The notes: generated by a model from the sequence alone, not told the origin. A stretch of 8,565 nt of DNA from Planctomycetota bacterium (GCA_024278285.1 JAJRTM010000902.1:1-8565); one strand, 5' to 3'. Counted from the first letter of the stretch, positions 1 to 6,168 are shown. Made by a program: numbers and translations.

Positions 1-34
1 TGAATTGACTCTCTAGCAGAAACACATAAATCTT

Positions 35-111
35 AGTGGCAAGCGGCACATCGGTTAGCCCTTCCCTGAAAGAGTTTGGGTTACCCAATTCTCTTAAAAT
101 ATCTTGCCACT
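35..111. repeat. Inverted repeat enclosing a hairpin, upstream of the CoA-binding gene
   Basis: The 9-bp arms AGTGGCAAG (35-43) and CTTGCCACT (103-111) are perfect reverse complements. Between them lies a second hairpin at 71-94, with stems AGAG/CTCT and TTGGG/CCCAA around a TTA loop and a small internal bulge. The inner hairpin could be the terminator of a gene lying left of the window, or part of the leader of the gene at 211. It is followed by TTAAAAT rather than a clean T run. No gene is supported in bases 1-210. Confidence 0.4.
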
Positions 112-210
112 TTGTGAAGCATTTCGTTGATAAGTTACTAACATAAGTACCATTCGATTGTCTGGCACACCGACTATTATTAGCGATCCCTTTGATGAAC
201 AGGATATAGC

Positions 211-597
211 GTGAAGACAAAACCGACCGTGGCAGTTCTGGGTGCGAGCAACGACCGAAAAAAATTCGGCAACAAATCGGTGCGTGCGCATCTGGCACAA
301 GGTTATGATGTTTTTCCAATCAATCCGAAAGAGGAGACGATTGAAGGATTAACTTGCTATCAATCGCTGGCAGATGTCCCGGTAGAAAAATTAAACCGCA
401 TCACTGTTTATCTCCCGCCGGAAATTGGAATCAAGCTACTTCCCGAAATCGCGGCGGCGAATGCAGAAGAAGTCTGGTTCAATCCGGGTAGCGAAAATCA
501 GGAACTTTTCGATGCCGCCAACGAAATGGGCATTAAACCAATCCTGGCGTGCAGTATCGTCGATGTCGGAAGAATGCCCGACGAATTCGATGAATAA
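211..597 (+). CDS. CoA-binding domain protein, YccU-like
   Basis: This 128-residue soluble protein fits the CoA_binding_2 family, a single Rossmann-type domain known from proteins such as E. coli YccU (about 137 residues). The N-terminus has the strand-turn-helix glycine motif VAVLGASNDRKKFGN (residues 7-21), followed by GYDVFPINPK (31-40). These parts form the nucleotide or CoA-binding edge of the fold. Further typical segments are the EEVWFNPGSEN loop (86-96) and the C-terminal ILACSIVDVG stretch (111-120). It begins with GTG at 211; AGGAT at 201-205 sits five bases upstream as a modest ribosome binding site. There is no signal peptide or membrane segment. Family members bind CoA in vitro, but their cellular role is not settled, and the neighbours here do not clarify it. 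The next gene starts 44 bases downstream on the same strand, so co-transcription is possible. Confidence 0.85.
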   Translation: MKTKPTVAVLGASNDRKKFGNKSVRAHLAQGYDVFPINPKEETIEGLTCYQSLADVPVEKLNRITVYLPPEIGIKLLPEIAAANAEEVWFNPGSENQELFDAANEMGIKPILACSIVDVGRMPDEFDE

Positions 598-641
598 ACA
601 AAAGATGTTTTTTATTTGGCTGGAAGTACAGGTTTGAAAAA

Positions 642-1252
642 ATGAATATTGGTAAAACTGCAACTGGACAGGCACAACCACTGGCCTTGGTTTTTATCGC
701 TGCCTCCATGATTTTTTGTGGAATGTTTGTTGGTTCGTTATCACATGCTGTAGGCGCACAAGTTAACTACGACTACTTTCGCCATATTATTGGACTTCCG
801 AATAATCAAGCCTGGCGTGCGGGAATTGCCTTGGGGATTTATCATGGTTTTTTGGGGGGAACCATTTTTTCGGTTATCTTTACTTTGGTTGTTGGGATTG
901 TATCTCGCGCGAGATGTTCGTTCTCATATGTCTTTCGCTATATTCTTGTGATGACAGAAGCAGCACTTGGCTGCTGTGTAATCGGCGGAGTTAGTGCAAT
1001 TACGATTGCCGCATTGAGTCCTGGCTTTTATCGGATAGCCTTCATTGTTGATCCCCCAAAGGGGGGGGGCATCCGAATGACAGGTTTGAATTTAGCTGGA
1101 TCCTGGGTCATGCCTGGAATCTTGGTTCATCCTTGGGCCTTTTAGTGGGAGCATGATTCGCACTTGTCATTGGATCGATCATCTTTTGCGTGGACTGGCA
1201 GGACATGCAGGCGGCTGCCGATAAAAAACAAGATCAACTCGAAGAAATGTAA
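642..1252 (+). pseudogene. Membrane protein gene, disrupted by frameshift and in-frame stop
   Basis: The open frame from ATG 642 runs 167 codons to TAG 1143-1145. It encodes three hydrophobic segments, at about residues 14-37, 60-87 and 97-126. After residue 140 the frame passes through nine consecutive G (1061-1069), and the rest (residues 141-167) no longer looks like a membrane protein. Shifting by two bases at the G run (as if there were seven or ten G) gives a sensible continuation: NDRFEFSWILGHAWNLGSS, then LGLLVGA, a TGA at 1154-1156, then FALVIGSIIFCVDWQ and a charged tail ending at TAA 1250-1252. The TGA splits what would be a fourth membrane helix; TGG (Trp) would restore it. The plain reading is a four-helix inner-membrane protein of unknown function with two lesions. 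I recognise no named family; the N-terminal half resembles conserved hypothetical membrane proteins of planctomycetes, from memory only. A sequencing error in the G run could explain one lesion but not the TGA. Confidence 0.7.
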
Positions 1253-1386
1253 GATGCGCGAGTGGCCCAGAGTGCTTTTGTAATTTGGGCTGGCGGAGTC
1301 AGCAAGAGGTCCGTGCGAAAACTTTTCCAATCATTCATGCCCTCAATACAAATCTCCCTTTCTCCAGTGCCTCTTACGGCTACGCC

Positions 1387-1412
1387 GCCCCGGTTAATAA
1401 ATTAACCGGGGC
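1387..1412. repeat. Perfect 12-bp inverted repeat (palindromic element)
   Basis: GCCCCGGTTAAT (1387-1398) and ATTAACCGGGGC (1401-1412) are perfect reverse complements separated by AA, giving a near-complete palindrome. No T run follows, so a simple intrinsic terminator is unlikely. It lies in the 269-base gap (1253-1521) between the broken membrane gene and the sulfotransferase. The rest of that gap shows no supported gene. It could be a dispersed extragenic repeat, or a remnant of the end of a mobile element. Confidence 0.6.
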
Positions 1413-1521
1413 CACCCGCGGTTTCATTCGCAAAATCACTCTGATTGCAATATGGGGATTGATTGCTTAGTCTGGAACTTGAATGCTGATCTGACCTCCT
1501 CTCTGATTATTCAAATCGACC

Positions 1522-2697
1522 ATGAACAACGGGCCGTTGCACCAAAAACGAAACAAAAACTATTCTCTGCCAACCGAAATGGCGAAGATGTTCGGACCAG
1601 GTTGCCTGGCAGGTATTCGCATGGGAGACTGGTGGAAATTATTGGCGGAAAACAGCTTTCATATTGATGCGCGGTATTGGGGGCGAGCAGTTCATCTTAC
1701 CACCAGTAGTTTAATTACTTCTCCTGTTTCATGGTTTGAAAATCTCTTTTATGGGCCGATGCTGGAATCGACGCAACTCGAGCCTCCGCTGTTTGTGCTT
1801 GGTTCCTGGCGAAGTGGAACAACGCACTTGCATAATTTGCTTTGTCAAGATAACCGGTTTGCTGCACCGGATCTCTTTCAAACAATGTATCCGCATACTT
1901 TTCGCTCTGCCCGCTGGTGGCTGGAGCCACTTCTGGCTGTAATGACGCCTCGTCAGCGATTTATGGATAATATGAAAATGAGTCTGCGCGAGCCGGCTGA
2001 AGATGAGATGGCGATCGGAATTCTCTGTCGCAAATCGAGCAGCTTCAGTTGGGTTTTTCCTCGCCAGGCAGCAAAGTATGATCGCTATCTTTCGTTTGAG
2101 CAGGCAACTCCCAAAGATCGGGCAGCCTTTCGGCAGGCGTTAAAATACTTTGTGGCAAAAGTTCAGCGAGCAGCCAGTGACTGCCCTTTGATTTTAAAAT
2201 CGCCCAATCATACGGCTCGTATCGAACTAATCCTTGAAGCTTTTCCTGAGGCAAAGTTTTTGCACATCCATCGAAATCCGTATGAAGTGTTTCAATCTTT
2301 CGTTCACATGGCTCAAAAAGTGATCCCTGTCTGGGCACTCCAGAAATATAATTTCTCACATCTACACGAAATGGTTCTTTCGCAATATCGTCAGTTGTAC
2401 GAAGCGTATTTTTACCAGCGGCAAGCAGTCCCGGTCGGTCAGCATTATGAATTATCGTATGAAGACCTCGTTGCCAATCCCATTTTACAATTAGAGCAAG
2501 CCTACTCACATTTGCAGCTCCCCGATTTTGAGAATTCCCGTCCGAAATTTGAATCGTATCTGGAAACAACAAAGAATTATCAGCGAAATAAACATATCGA
2601 AATCCCAGATGAATTACGCAAACTCATCAATCAAGAATGGGGATTCTGTTTCGACGCCTGGGGCTATTCTCGCGAAAAAGAACAGCAGGCAGAGTGA
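1522..2697 (+). CDS. Sulfotransferase family protein
   Basis: This 391-residue protein belongs to the PAPS-dependent sulfotransferase superfamily (Sulfotransfer_3 type), which moves a sulfuryl group from 3'-phosphoadenosine-5'-phosphosulfate to an acceptor. The 5'-phosphosulfate binding loop is FVLGSWRSGTTHLHNLL (residues 91-107), a good match to the P-loop-like PxxGTT consensus, preceded by a hydrophobic strand. The 3'-phosphate motif is HIHRNPYEVFQSF (248-260), with R251 and S259 at the expected places. LKSPNH (225-230) and YEDLVANP (313-320) are further family hallmarks. Tryptophan-rich N-terminal residues (36-80) probably help bind substrate or membrane. No signal peptide is evident. The acceptor cannot be predicted; lipids, glycans and peptides are all known in the superfamily. 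The start at 1522 lacks a clear ribosome binding site, and ATG at codon 20 or 23 is a possible alternative. Its relation to the downstream pilus genes is unproven, as a 348-base gap separates them. Confidence 0.88.
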   Translation: MNNGPLHQKRNKNYSLPTEMAKMFGPGCLAGIRMGDWWKLLAENSFHIDARYWGRAVHLTTSSLITSPVSWFENLFYGPMLESTQLEPPLFVLGSWRSGTTHLHNLLCQDNRFAAPDLFQTMYPHTFRSARWWLEPLLAVMTPRQRFMDNMKMSLREPAEDEMAIGILCRKSSSFSWVFPRQAAKYDRYLSFEQATPKDRAAFRQALKYFVAKVQRAASDCPLILKSPNHTARIELILEAFPEAKFLHIHRNPYEVFQSFVHMAQKVIPVWALQKYNFSHLHEMVLSQYRQLYEAYFYQRQAVPVGQHYELSYEDLVANPILQLEQAYSHLQLPDFENSRPKFESYLETTKNYQRNKHIEIPDELRKLINQEWGFCFDAWGYSREKEQQAE

Positions 2698-2836
2698 GCA
2701 AGTTGAATCTGGCGTTATCCAGCTATTTCCCTGACAATCTTTCTCATTGTGCAAAATCGCTGGGACACAACCTTGTAAAACACAAACGAGAAGAGGCGAC
2801 GGTTATTGTTTGAGCAATACTTAGCAGGTGATTTCT

Positions 2837-2869
2837 AAAATAATTTGGAAAAACGAACAAAATAATTTG
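2837..2869. promoter_or_regulatory. Two 11-bp AT-rich direct repeats spaced 22 bp apart, possible operator
   Basis: AAAATAATTTG occurs at 2837-2847 and again, identically, at 2859-2869. The start-to-start distance is 22 bases, close to two turns of DNA, so both copies face the same side of the helix. The core AAATAATTT is nearly palindromic. The pair lies about 175-210 bases upstream of flp. This arrangement would suit cooperative binding by a regulator or an UP-like or curved element, but AT-rich repeats also arise by chance. Confidence 0.35.
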
Positions 2870-2901
2870 CTTCACGAATTTCCTGACCTACGTTTGAGTG
2901 A

Positions 2902-2927
2902 TTCAGCCAATGCAACTCATGGCTGAA
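2902..2927. repeat. 8-bp perfect hairpin upstream of flp
   Basis: TTCAGCCA (2902-2909) pairs perfectly with TGGCTGAA (2920-2927) across a 10-base loop. There is no T run after it. It may be an operator palindrome or a structure in the flp leader RNA. It starts about 140 bases before the flp start codon. Confidence 0.4.
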
Positions 2928-3031
2928 ACAAGCAGGAGAAAGATTCAATAGAATCAATTCCTGATTTAACTTGGGTGTCACTTGCGGGGCAACGTCGCTG
3001 CGTAAGATAAAACGTAAGGTTTATAAATTTT

Positions 3032-3038
3032 GAGGGGA
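3032..3038 (+). promoter_or_regulatory. Strong ribosome binding site of flp
   Basis: GAGGGGA at 3032-3038 sits seven bases before ATG 3046. It supports the start of the short pilin gene and agrees with high expression of the subunit. Confidence 0.7.
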
Positions 3039-3045
3039 ACTCCAA

Positions 3046-3219
3046 ATGAAGAACATGATCAACAATGTCAAGTATTTCTTGGAATGCGAAGATGGACCAA
3101 CTGCTGTTGAGTACGCTGTTATGCTGGCTTTGATTGTTGTCGTTTGCCTGACTGCTGTTCAAGCAATCGGTACAAACGCCAATAGTCAATTCGAAAAAGT
3201 TCGCGACGCATTGAGCTAA
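3046..3219 (+). CDS. flp: Flp-family type IVb prepilin (major pilin of a Tad pilus)
   Basis: A 57-residue prepilin. The leader (residues 1-17) contains two lysines near the start and ends in glycine. The processing site is EDG/PTAVEYAVML, the Flp signature G/XXXXEY: cleavage after Gly17 leaves Glu22 at +5 and Tyr23 at +6. A hydrophobic helix follows (about residues 24-42), and the mature pilin would be only about 40 residues, normal for Flp pilins. The mature subunit is extracted from the inner membrane and polymerised into a thin fibre used in adhesion and biofilm formation. It carries one cysteine within the helix (Cys34). Evidence from context is strong: the peptidase, CpaB, secretin and CpaE genes follow on the same strand. 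A terminator-like hairpin just after the gene would let flp be expressed above the assembly genes. Only one flp copy is seen in the window. Confidence 0.95.
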   Translation: MKNMINNVKYFLECEDGPTAVEYAVMLALIVVVCLTAVQAIGTNANSQFEKVRDALS

Positions 3220-3260
3220 CGCAACAGAATCTGTTTAACGACAGGTTCTACGGTAAAAAA

Positions 3261-3300
3261 AGAGACTGCTCGACACTTCGTTGGGCAGTCTTTCTCTCTG
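3261..3300 (+). terminator. Probable intrinsic terminator after flp
   Basis: AGACTGC (3263-3269) pairs with GCAGTCT (3285-3291); the stem can be extended by wobble and A-T pairs on both sides. The 3' side runs into the pyrimidine-rich tract TTTCTCTCT and the 5' side is preceded by a run of A, so it could be bidirectional. The T tract is interrupted, so partial termination is possible. It begins about 40 bases after the flp stop codon. Confidence 0.6.
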
Positions 3301-3382
3301 TTGAGAGATAACAATGACGCTCTACCTCAAAGTTGCTTAGCATTGACCAAACAATCATTGTTACATTTGTAGTTCGTGTCTT

Positions 3383-3533
3383 GTAGGATGGCGTGCTTGC
3401 ACCCATCTTCGCGTGCCGAGTTGCGTCCAATGACACAAAAGAGTTGAAACGGTTAAAAGTCGGAAATGAATTGTCCGGCATGAAACTGATGAAGTGGAAA
3501 CCGTATTTGATGGGTGCAAGCACACCATCCTAC
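3383..3533. repeat. 151-bp element with 25-bp inverted ends (MITE-like)
   Basis: The left arm (3383-3407, starting GTAGGATGGCGTGCTTGC) and the right arm (3509-3533, ending CAAGCACACCATCCTAC) are reverse complements at 24 of 25 positions, enclosing 101 bases. No transposase is encoded inside. It could be a non-autonomous mobile element, a pair of oppositely placed dispersed repeats, or a large RNA hairpin after the flp terminator. No clear target-site duplication flanks it. Confidence 0.6.
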
Positions 3534-3585
3534 GGCTGAATTTTACGAAGCAACAATAAAACGGCGAAGAAAAGGAGAGGCAATC

Positions 3586-3687
3586 ATGTTTCCATTCTGG
3601 ATTGATCACATAATGAGCGGCGTTTTGCAATCTCTCCCATTCGCGATTGGTATGCTTACCTGGTTCACCTGTGGCGGCAGCCGATAG
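3586..3687 (+). CDS. Possible small hydrophobic protein (33 residues)
   Basis: A short frame of 33 codons opens with ATG 3586 and ends at TAG 3685-3687. It is preceded by AGGAGAGG at 3573-3580, five bases before the ATG, the closest match to the anti-Shine-Dalgarno consensus in the window. The peptide starts MFPFWIDHIM, has a hydrophobic central part (about residues 10-29, SGVLQSLPFAIGMLTWFTCG) and ends in GGSR, so it could span the membrane once. I do not recognise a family. It lies between flp and cpaA, so it may be a small accessory membrane peptide of the pilus locus. A chance frame is also possible, as length alone gives no support. Confidence 0.35.
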   Translation: MFPFWIDHIMSGVLQSLPFAIGMLTWFTCGGSR

Positions 3688-4066
3688 GTTATTTCGAAAA
3701 GAAATTCCATCTCTACATAATCGGCAAATCGTTAGTTGCCGGACATCGCTAAGAGAGGAAGATCCCCGCAGGTAAAGCAAAATACCGGCGGCAAGCGCCT
3801 TGCCGCTTACGCTACATCCAATACGTAGCCCAGTCCCAAACTTCCTCTTTGATGTTATTTTACAACATTCTGCTTTTTCATCCGTCCTCTTCCCGTTTTC
3901 TGACCTACTGTTTTGAAGAGTAAGTTTCTTCAGAATTACAGTCTGGAAACTGCTCTGTCGAAGTTGGCTGACTTAGATGTCAGTGGAATCAGAATTACGA
4001 AACACAGACTGTCAGCTAGAAGCTGGCTTGCATCAGACCCCTTGATGATGGTTGAAAGGTTGAATC
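3688..4066. other. 379-base non-coding gap before cpaA
   Basis: Apart from a small palindrome at 3788-3806, I see no supported gene here. A 10-bp direct repeat TCAGAATTAC occurs at 3930-3939 and 3989-3998, and CTGAC-TTAGAT-GTCAG forms a small hairpin near 3968-3983. A promoter for cpaA and the following genes could lie here, given the terminator after flp, but no convincing box was found. Confidence 0.45.
3788..3806. repeat. REP-like palindrome
   Basis: GCGGCAAG (3788-3795) and CTTGCCGC (3799-3806) form a perfect 8-bp stem with a CGC loop. No T run follows (next bases TTACGC), so it is more like a short extragenic palindromic repeat than a terminator. Such repeats are typically present in many copies; that cannot be shown from this window. 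Confidence 0.5.
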
Positions 4067-4615
4067 ATGGATTGGCAATTTTTATTGGAAAACTGGCCTG
4101 TCAAATTAGTTGCGATAGTTTTGATTGTCGCAGCGTGGATTGATGGCAAAGAATTACGGGTACCGAACTGGATTACATTCCCGATGGTACTGAGCGGTTT
4201 GATTTACACAACAACGGTTGGCGGTTGGGGTGGACTTGGATTTGGCTTGTGGGGAATGACGGTTGGTCTGCTCACACTGCTTCCACTTTATGCAGTGGGC
4301 GGCATGGGCGCGGGCGATGTCAAGCTGATGGCTGGAATTGGTGCCTGGCTCGGTGCAACCGTAACCTGGTACGCTTTTTGTGTTTCCGTCATTGTGGGAG
4401 CCATCATGGCGGTCATCATGGTGCTTTGGCGAGGTAGCTGGGAAAAACATTACACCAACTTTCTGGTCATCATCATGGAATTCGCCACGATCAAAAAACC
4501 AGAAGCACTCTACAAAATTGCAGCAGAGCGTAAACCGCATATGCTTCTGTTGCCTTACGGAATTCCAATCTGTATCGGATCAATTGCCTACTTCTTCTAT
4601 ACAGGCATGATCTAA
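4067..4615 (+). CDS. cpaA: Prepilin peptidase, CpaA/TadV family (A24 aspartic protease)
   Basis: This 182-residue polytopic inner-membrane protease would cleave the Flp leader after Gly17. Both catalytic aspartates of the A24 family are visible: Asp26 in AAWIDGKELRVPNW and Asp84 in the GxGD motif, GGMGAGDVKLM (residues 78-88). The family's NWIT segment follows the first Asp. Hydrophobic helices lie at about 13-25, 36-50, 55-77, 88-120 and 160-179, and the last contains the usual LPYGIP start. The loop between the fourth and last helices (about 122-158, positively charged) is longer than in minimal TadV proteins. The N-terminal methylase domain of PilD-type peptidases is absent, as expected for a Tad system. 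GAAAGG (4054-4059) is a plausible ribosome binding site seven bases before the ATG. An overlapping out-of-frame reading (3913-4143) is spurious. The stop is followed by a hairpin and a repeat, so cpaB may need its own promoter. Confidence 0.92.
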   Translation: MDWQFLLENWPVKLVAIVLIVAAWIDGKELRVPNWITFPMVLSGLIYTTTVGGWGGLGFGLWGMTVGLLTLLPLYAVGGMGAGDVKLMAGIGAWLGATVTWYAFCVSVIVGAIMAVIMVLWRGSWEKHYTNFLVIIMEFATIKKPEALYKIAAERKPHMLLLPYGIPICIGSIAYFFYTGMI

Positions 4616-4627
4616 AGCAGAATGGAG

Positions 4628-4647
4628 GGTAGACATTTCTGTCTGCC
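4628..4647. repeat. Hairpin just after cpaA
   Basis: GGTAGACA (4628-4635) pairs with TGTCTGCC (4640-4647) across a TTTC loop, with one G-T pair. It lies 12 bases after the cpaA stop. The bases that follow (GCAAAGGG) have no T run, so it is a weak terminator candidate and may be a 3'-end stabilising structure or part of the adjoining repeat. Confidence 0.4.
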
Positions 4648-4656
4648 GCAAAGGGT

Positions 4657-4735
4657 GTAGGGTCCGCTGTGCGGACCATTGAATAGACAAGAATAGACAA
4701 AGAGATTCCAATTTGGCCCGCACAGCGGACCCTAC
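4657..4735. repeat. 79-bp element with perfect 18-bp inverted ends
   Basis: GTAGGGTCCGCTGTGCGG (4657-4674) and CCGCACAGCGGACCCTAC (4718-4735) are perfect reverse complements, enclosing 43 bases that include a tandem duplication of GAATAGACAA (4681-4700). No coding capacity. From memory, similar GTAGGGTCCGC palindromes are frequent in planctomycete genomes. It is best read as a dispersed MITE-like or REP-type element. Confidence 0.65.
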
Positions 4736-4941
4736 GACATTTGGGAAGAATAGGGGAAGTGGGTCATTCTTGTAACAACCGACATGATCATTCCAACTGA
4801 TACGTCCGTCATAAAGTGAAGAGTTTAACATTTTCGTGCCGATGATGAGAGACAGCGGACTTTGCGCCGCGATTCATCTCGGTATGTCTGATCTCAGATT
4901 AACTTCTGGAGATCGTTTTGAGGCTGAGCGAGGTGAACGTT

Positions 4942-6168
4942 ATGAAAATGAAAACTATTATCGTTTTGGCATTTGCGGTCGGATGCGGCCTGATTGCCAT
5001 GATGGGTGTCCAGCAGATGATTTCCAAGCAGTCCAATACCCAGGATGTACCAGTCAAAGTGCTGGTTGCGACTGCGGATATTCCGCCTGGCGTTCTGCTT
5101 TGTGAAACTAACTGTGCCTTTGAAGAATATCCTTCTTCTGCGGTTCCTAAAGATGCGGTACGCAGCAAAGAAGATTACTTCGAACGTGGCTTGAAAGTTC
5201 CTGTCGATGAAGGGGATATTATTCGCATGGTGAAGTTGGGAACAAGAGGGGAAATTGCAGCCTCTGCCAGTATTCCTAAAGGAATGCGACTGTTCACCTT
5301 CAAAGTAGATGATACAAAAACTCATAGCGGTTTGCTTCAGCCTGGTGATCGTGTTGACCTGCAAATTACCTTTGAATATGTCGCGTTTAATAACCGCAGA
5401 GTGACACGAACCGATACGTTACTTGAATACATCGAAGTTTTCGCTTCTGATGCAGTCCGTAACCAGGAAGTGGGGGAATCACGAGAGATCAAAGCGAAAA
5501 ACCTTTCGCTGCTGGTCACTCCGATGCAATCAAATTTATTGAAACTGGCGAGTTCCAAAGGGGAACTGACCCCCATTATGCGAAACAAGGAAGATAAGGA
5601 AATCGCTAACCCGAATGGTGTGGATGACAACTTGCTTTCCCTTTTGAAAACGGGATTTGCGTCTCAGGAAGAAGGCTCGCAAGAGAGTGAAGCAGTCCCT
5701 GTTTCTACCAAGGATATTTCTCCAGCCGATGCTCTGAAAAATTCTTTGAGTAATGGTTTTGTTGAACAAACCGAACCAGTCGAAAAAGAACTGGTTATTC
5801 AATCAGCCACTTGGACACTTGAAATTTATTCGGGTGATGAAGTTATTTCACACGATTTTCTGCTGGAAGCAGAGGAGAAAAATGCGGAAGCGAATGAAGG
5901 AGCTAATTCTTCACCTGCTTCAAAGCAACGCACAAAAAGTACATTAACGCGGGTGTTATCACGTCCGATTCAGGGAATGCTGGATTCCATAATGAATCCA
6001 AAAAAACAAGAGACTGATTCTGCAACCAAGTCTGAGGAGACTCTTGAAGAGGCTTCTGATGAAGACCTGAAAGAAACGGAACTGGAAGGAGAATTCCAGA
6101 CCGAAGACGATTTCAAAGAGGAACAAGAGCGCCAGCGAGAAGAGAACACAGTATTGCTGATTCAGTAA
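4942..6168 (+). CDS. cpaB: CpaB/RcpC-like pilus assembly protein with long acidic tail
   Basis: A 408-residue periplasmic Tad assembly protein anchored at its N-terminus. Positive residues (MKMK) precede a hydrophobic anchor (about 4-23). A SAF domain follows (about 38-98; VKVLVATADIPPG, VDEGDIIRMVKLG), then the RcpC/CpaB domain (about 105-220), with IPKGMRLFTFKVD, LLQPGDRVDL, LLEYIEVFA and LSLLVTPMQSNLLKLAS. CpaB proteins work with the secretin and are thought to link it to the inner-membrane machine. A segment WTLEIYSGDEV (291-301), commonly seen near the end of CpaB proteins, comes after a linker. Beyond it lies an unusual low-complexity tail: residues 352-402 hold 21 acidic and 7 basic residues, probably disordered or coiled-coil. 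The protein is longer than most CpaB members (roughly 250-320 residues). I chose ATG 4942 because GAGGTG (4930-4935) is well spaced; an in-frame TTG at 4918 would add eight residues. Confidence 0.9.
   Translation: MKMKTIIVLAFAVGCGLIAMMGVQQMISKQSNTQDVPVKVLVATADIPPGVLLCETNCAFEEYPSSAVPKDAVRSKEDYFERGLKVPVDEGDIIRMVKLGTRGEIAASASIPKGMRLFTFKVDDTKTHSGLLQPGDRVDLQITFEYVAFNNRRVTRTDTLLEYIEVFASDAVRNQEVGESREIKAKNLSLLVTPMQSNLLKLASSKGELTPIMRNKEDKEIANPNGVDDNLLSLLKTGFASQEEGSQESEAVPVSTKDISPADALKNSLSNGFVEQTEPVEKELVIQSATWTLEIYSGDEVISHDFLLEAEEKNAEANEGANSSPASKQRTKSTLTRVLSRPIQGMLDSIMNPKKQETDSATKSEETLEEASDEDLKETELEGEFQTEDDFKEEQERQREENTVLLIQ

Larger units (their letters stand above)
2698..3045. other. 348-base non-coding gap, likely flp promoter and leader
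   Basis: No open frame is supported here. The stretch is AT-rich in its middle (about 2830-2880) and holds a spaced direct repeat (2837-2869), a perfect 8-bp hairpin (2902-2927), a small hairpin GATTC-AATA-GAATC (2942-2955) and a strong ribosome binding site just before flp. Its position ahead of the pilin gene makes it the natural place for the pilus promoter. I could not assign a confident -35/-10 pair or a sigma-54 site. Confidence 0.6.
4616..4941. other. 326-base gap between cpaA and cpaB
   Basis: The left half is taken up by a hairpin (4628-4647) and an inverted-repeat element (4657-4735). The right half (4736-4941) shows no supported gene. It ends in GAGGTG (4930-4935), the ribosome binding site of cpaB. 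A promoter may be present but no clear boxes were found. Confidence 0.5.

Noticed and set aside
1154..1156. TGA as a selenocysteine codon in the membrane gene
   Set aside because: Selenocysteine in the middle of a membrane helix has no precedent I know for such a protein, no convincing SECIS-like hairpin follows, and the upstream frameshift already indicates decay.
2045..2572. 175-codon open frame on the - strand
   Set aside because: It lies wholly inside the sulfotransferase gene, opposite its conserved motifs, and its translation shows no domain pattern.
3361..3780. 139-codon open frame on the - strand between flp and cpaA
   Set aside because: It crosses the 25-bp inverted-repeat element and the small + strand frame, has no ribosome binding site I can defend, and reads as low-quality sequence without a fold pattern.
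3913..4143. 76-codon TTG-start frame overlapping the start of cpaA
   Set aside because: It overlaps the real peptidase start out of frame, has a weak start and no recognisable composition.
4154..4540. 128-codon open frame on the - strand
   Set aside because: It is antisense to the prepilin peptidase, and its His/Asp-rich composition is what the complement of the membrane-protein codons would give.
3383..4735. CRISPR array or composite transposon formed by the intergenic repeats
   Set aside because: The repeats are different in sequence, inverted rather than direct, not regularly spaced, and no cas or transposase gene is present.
4836..5105. 89-codon frame overlapping the start of cpaB
   Set aside because: Out of frame with cpaB, which has clear SAF and RcpC domains; the shadow peptide has no domain pattern.
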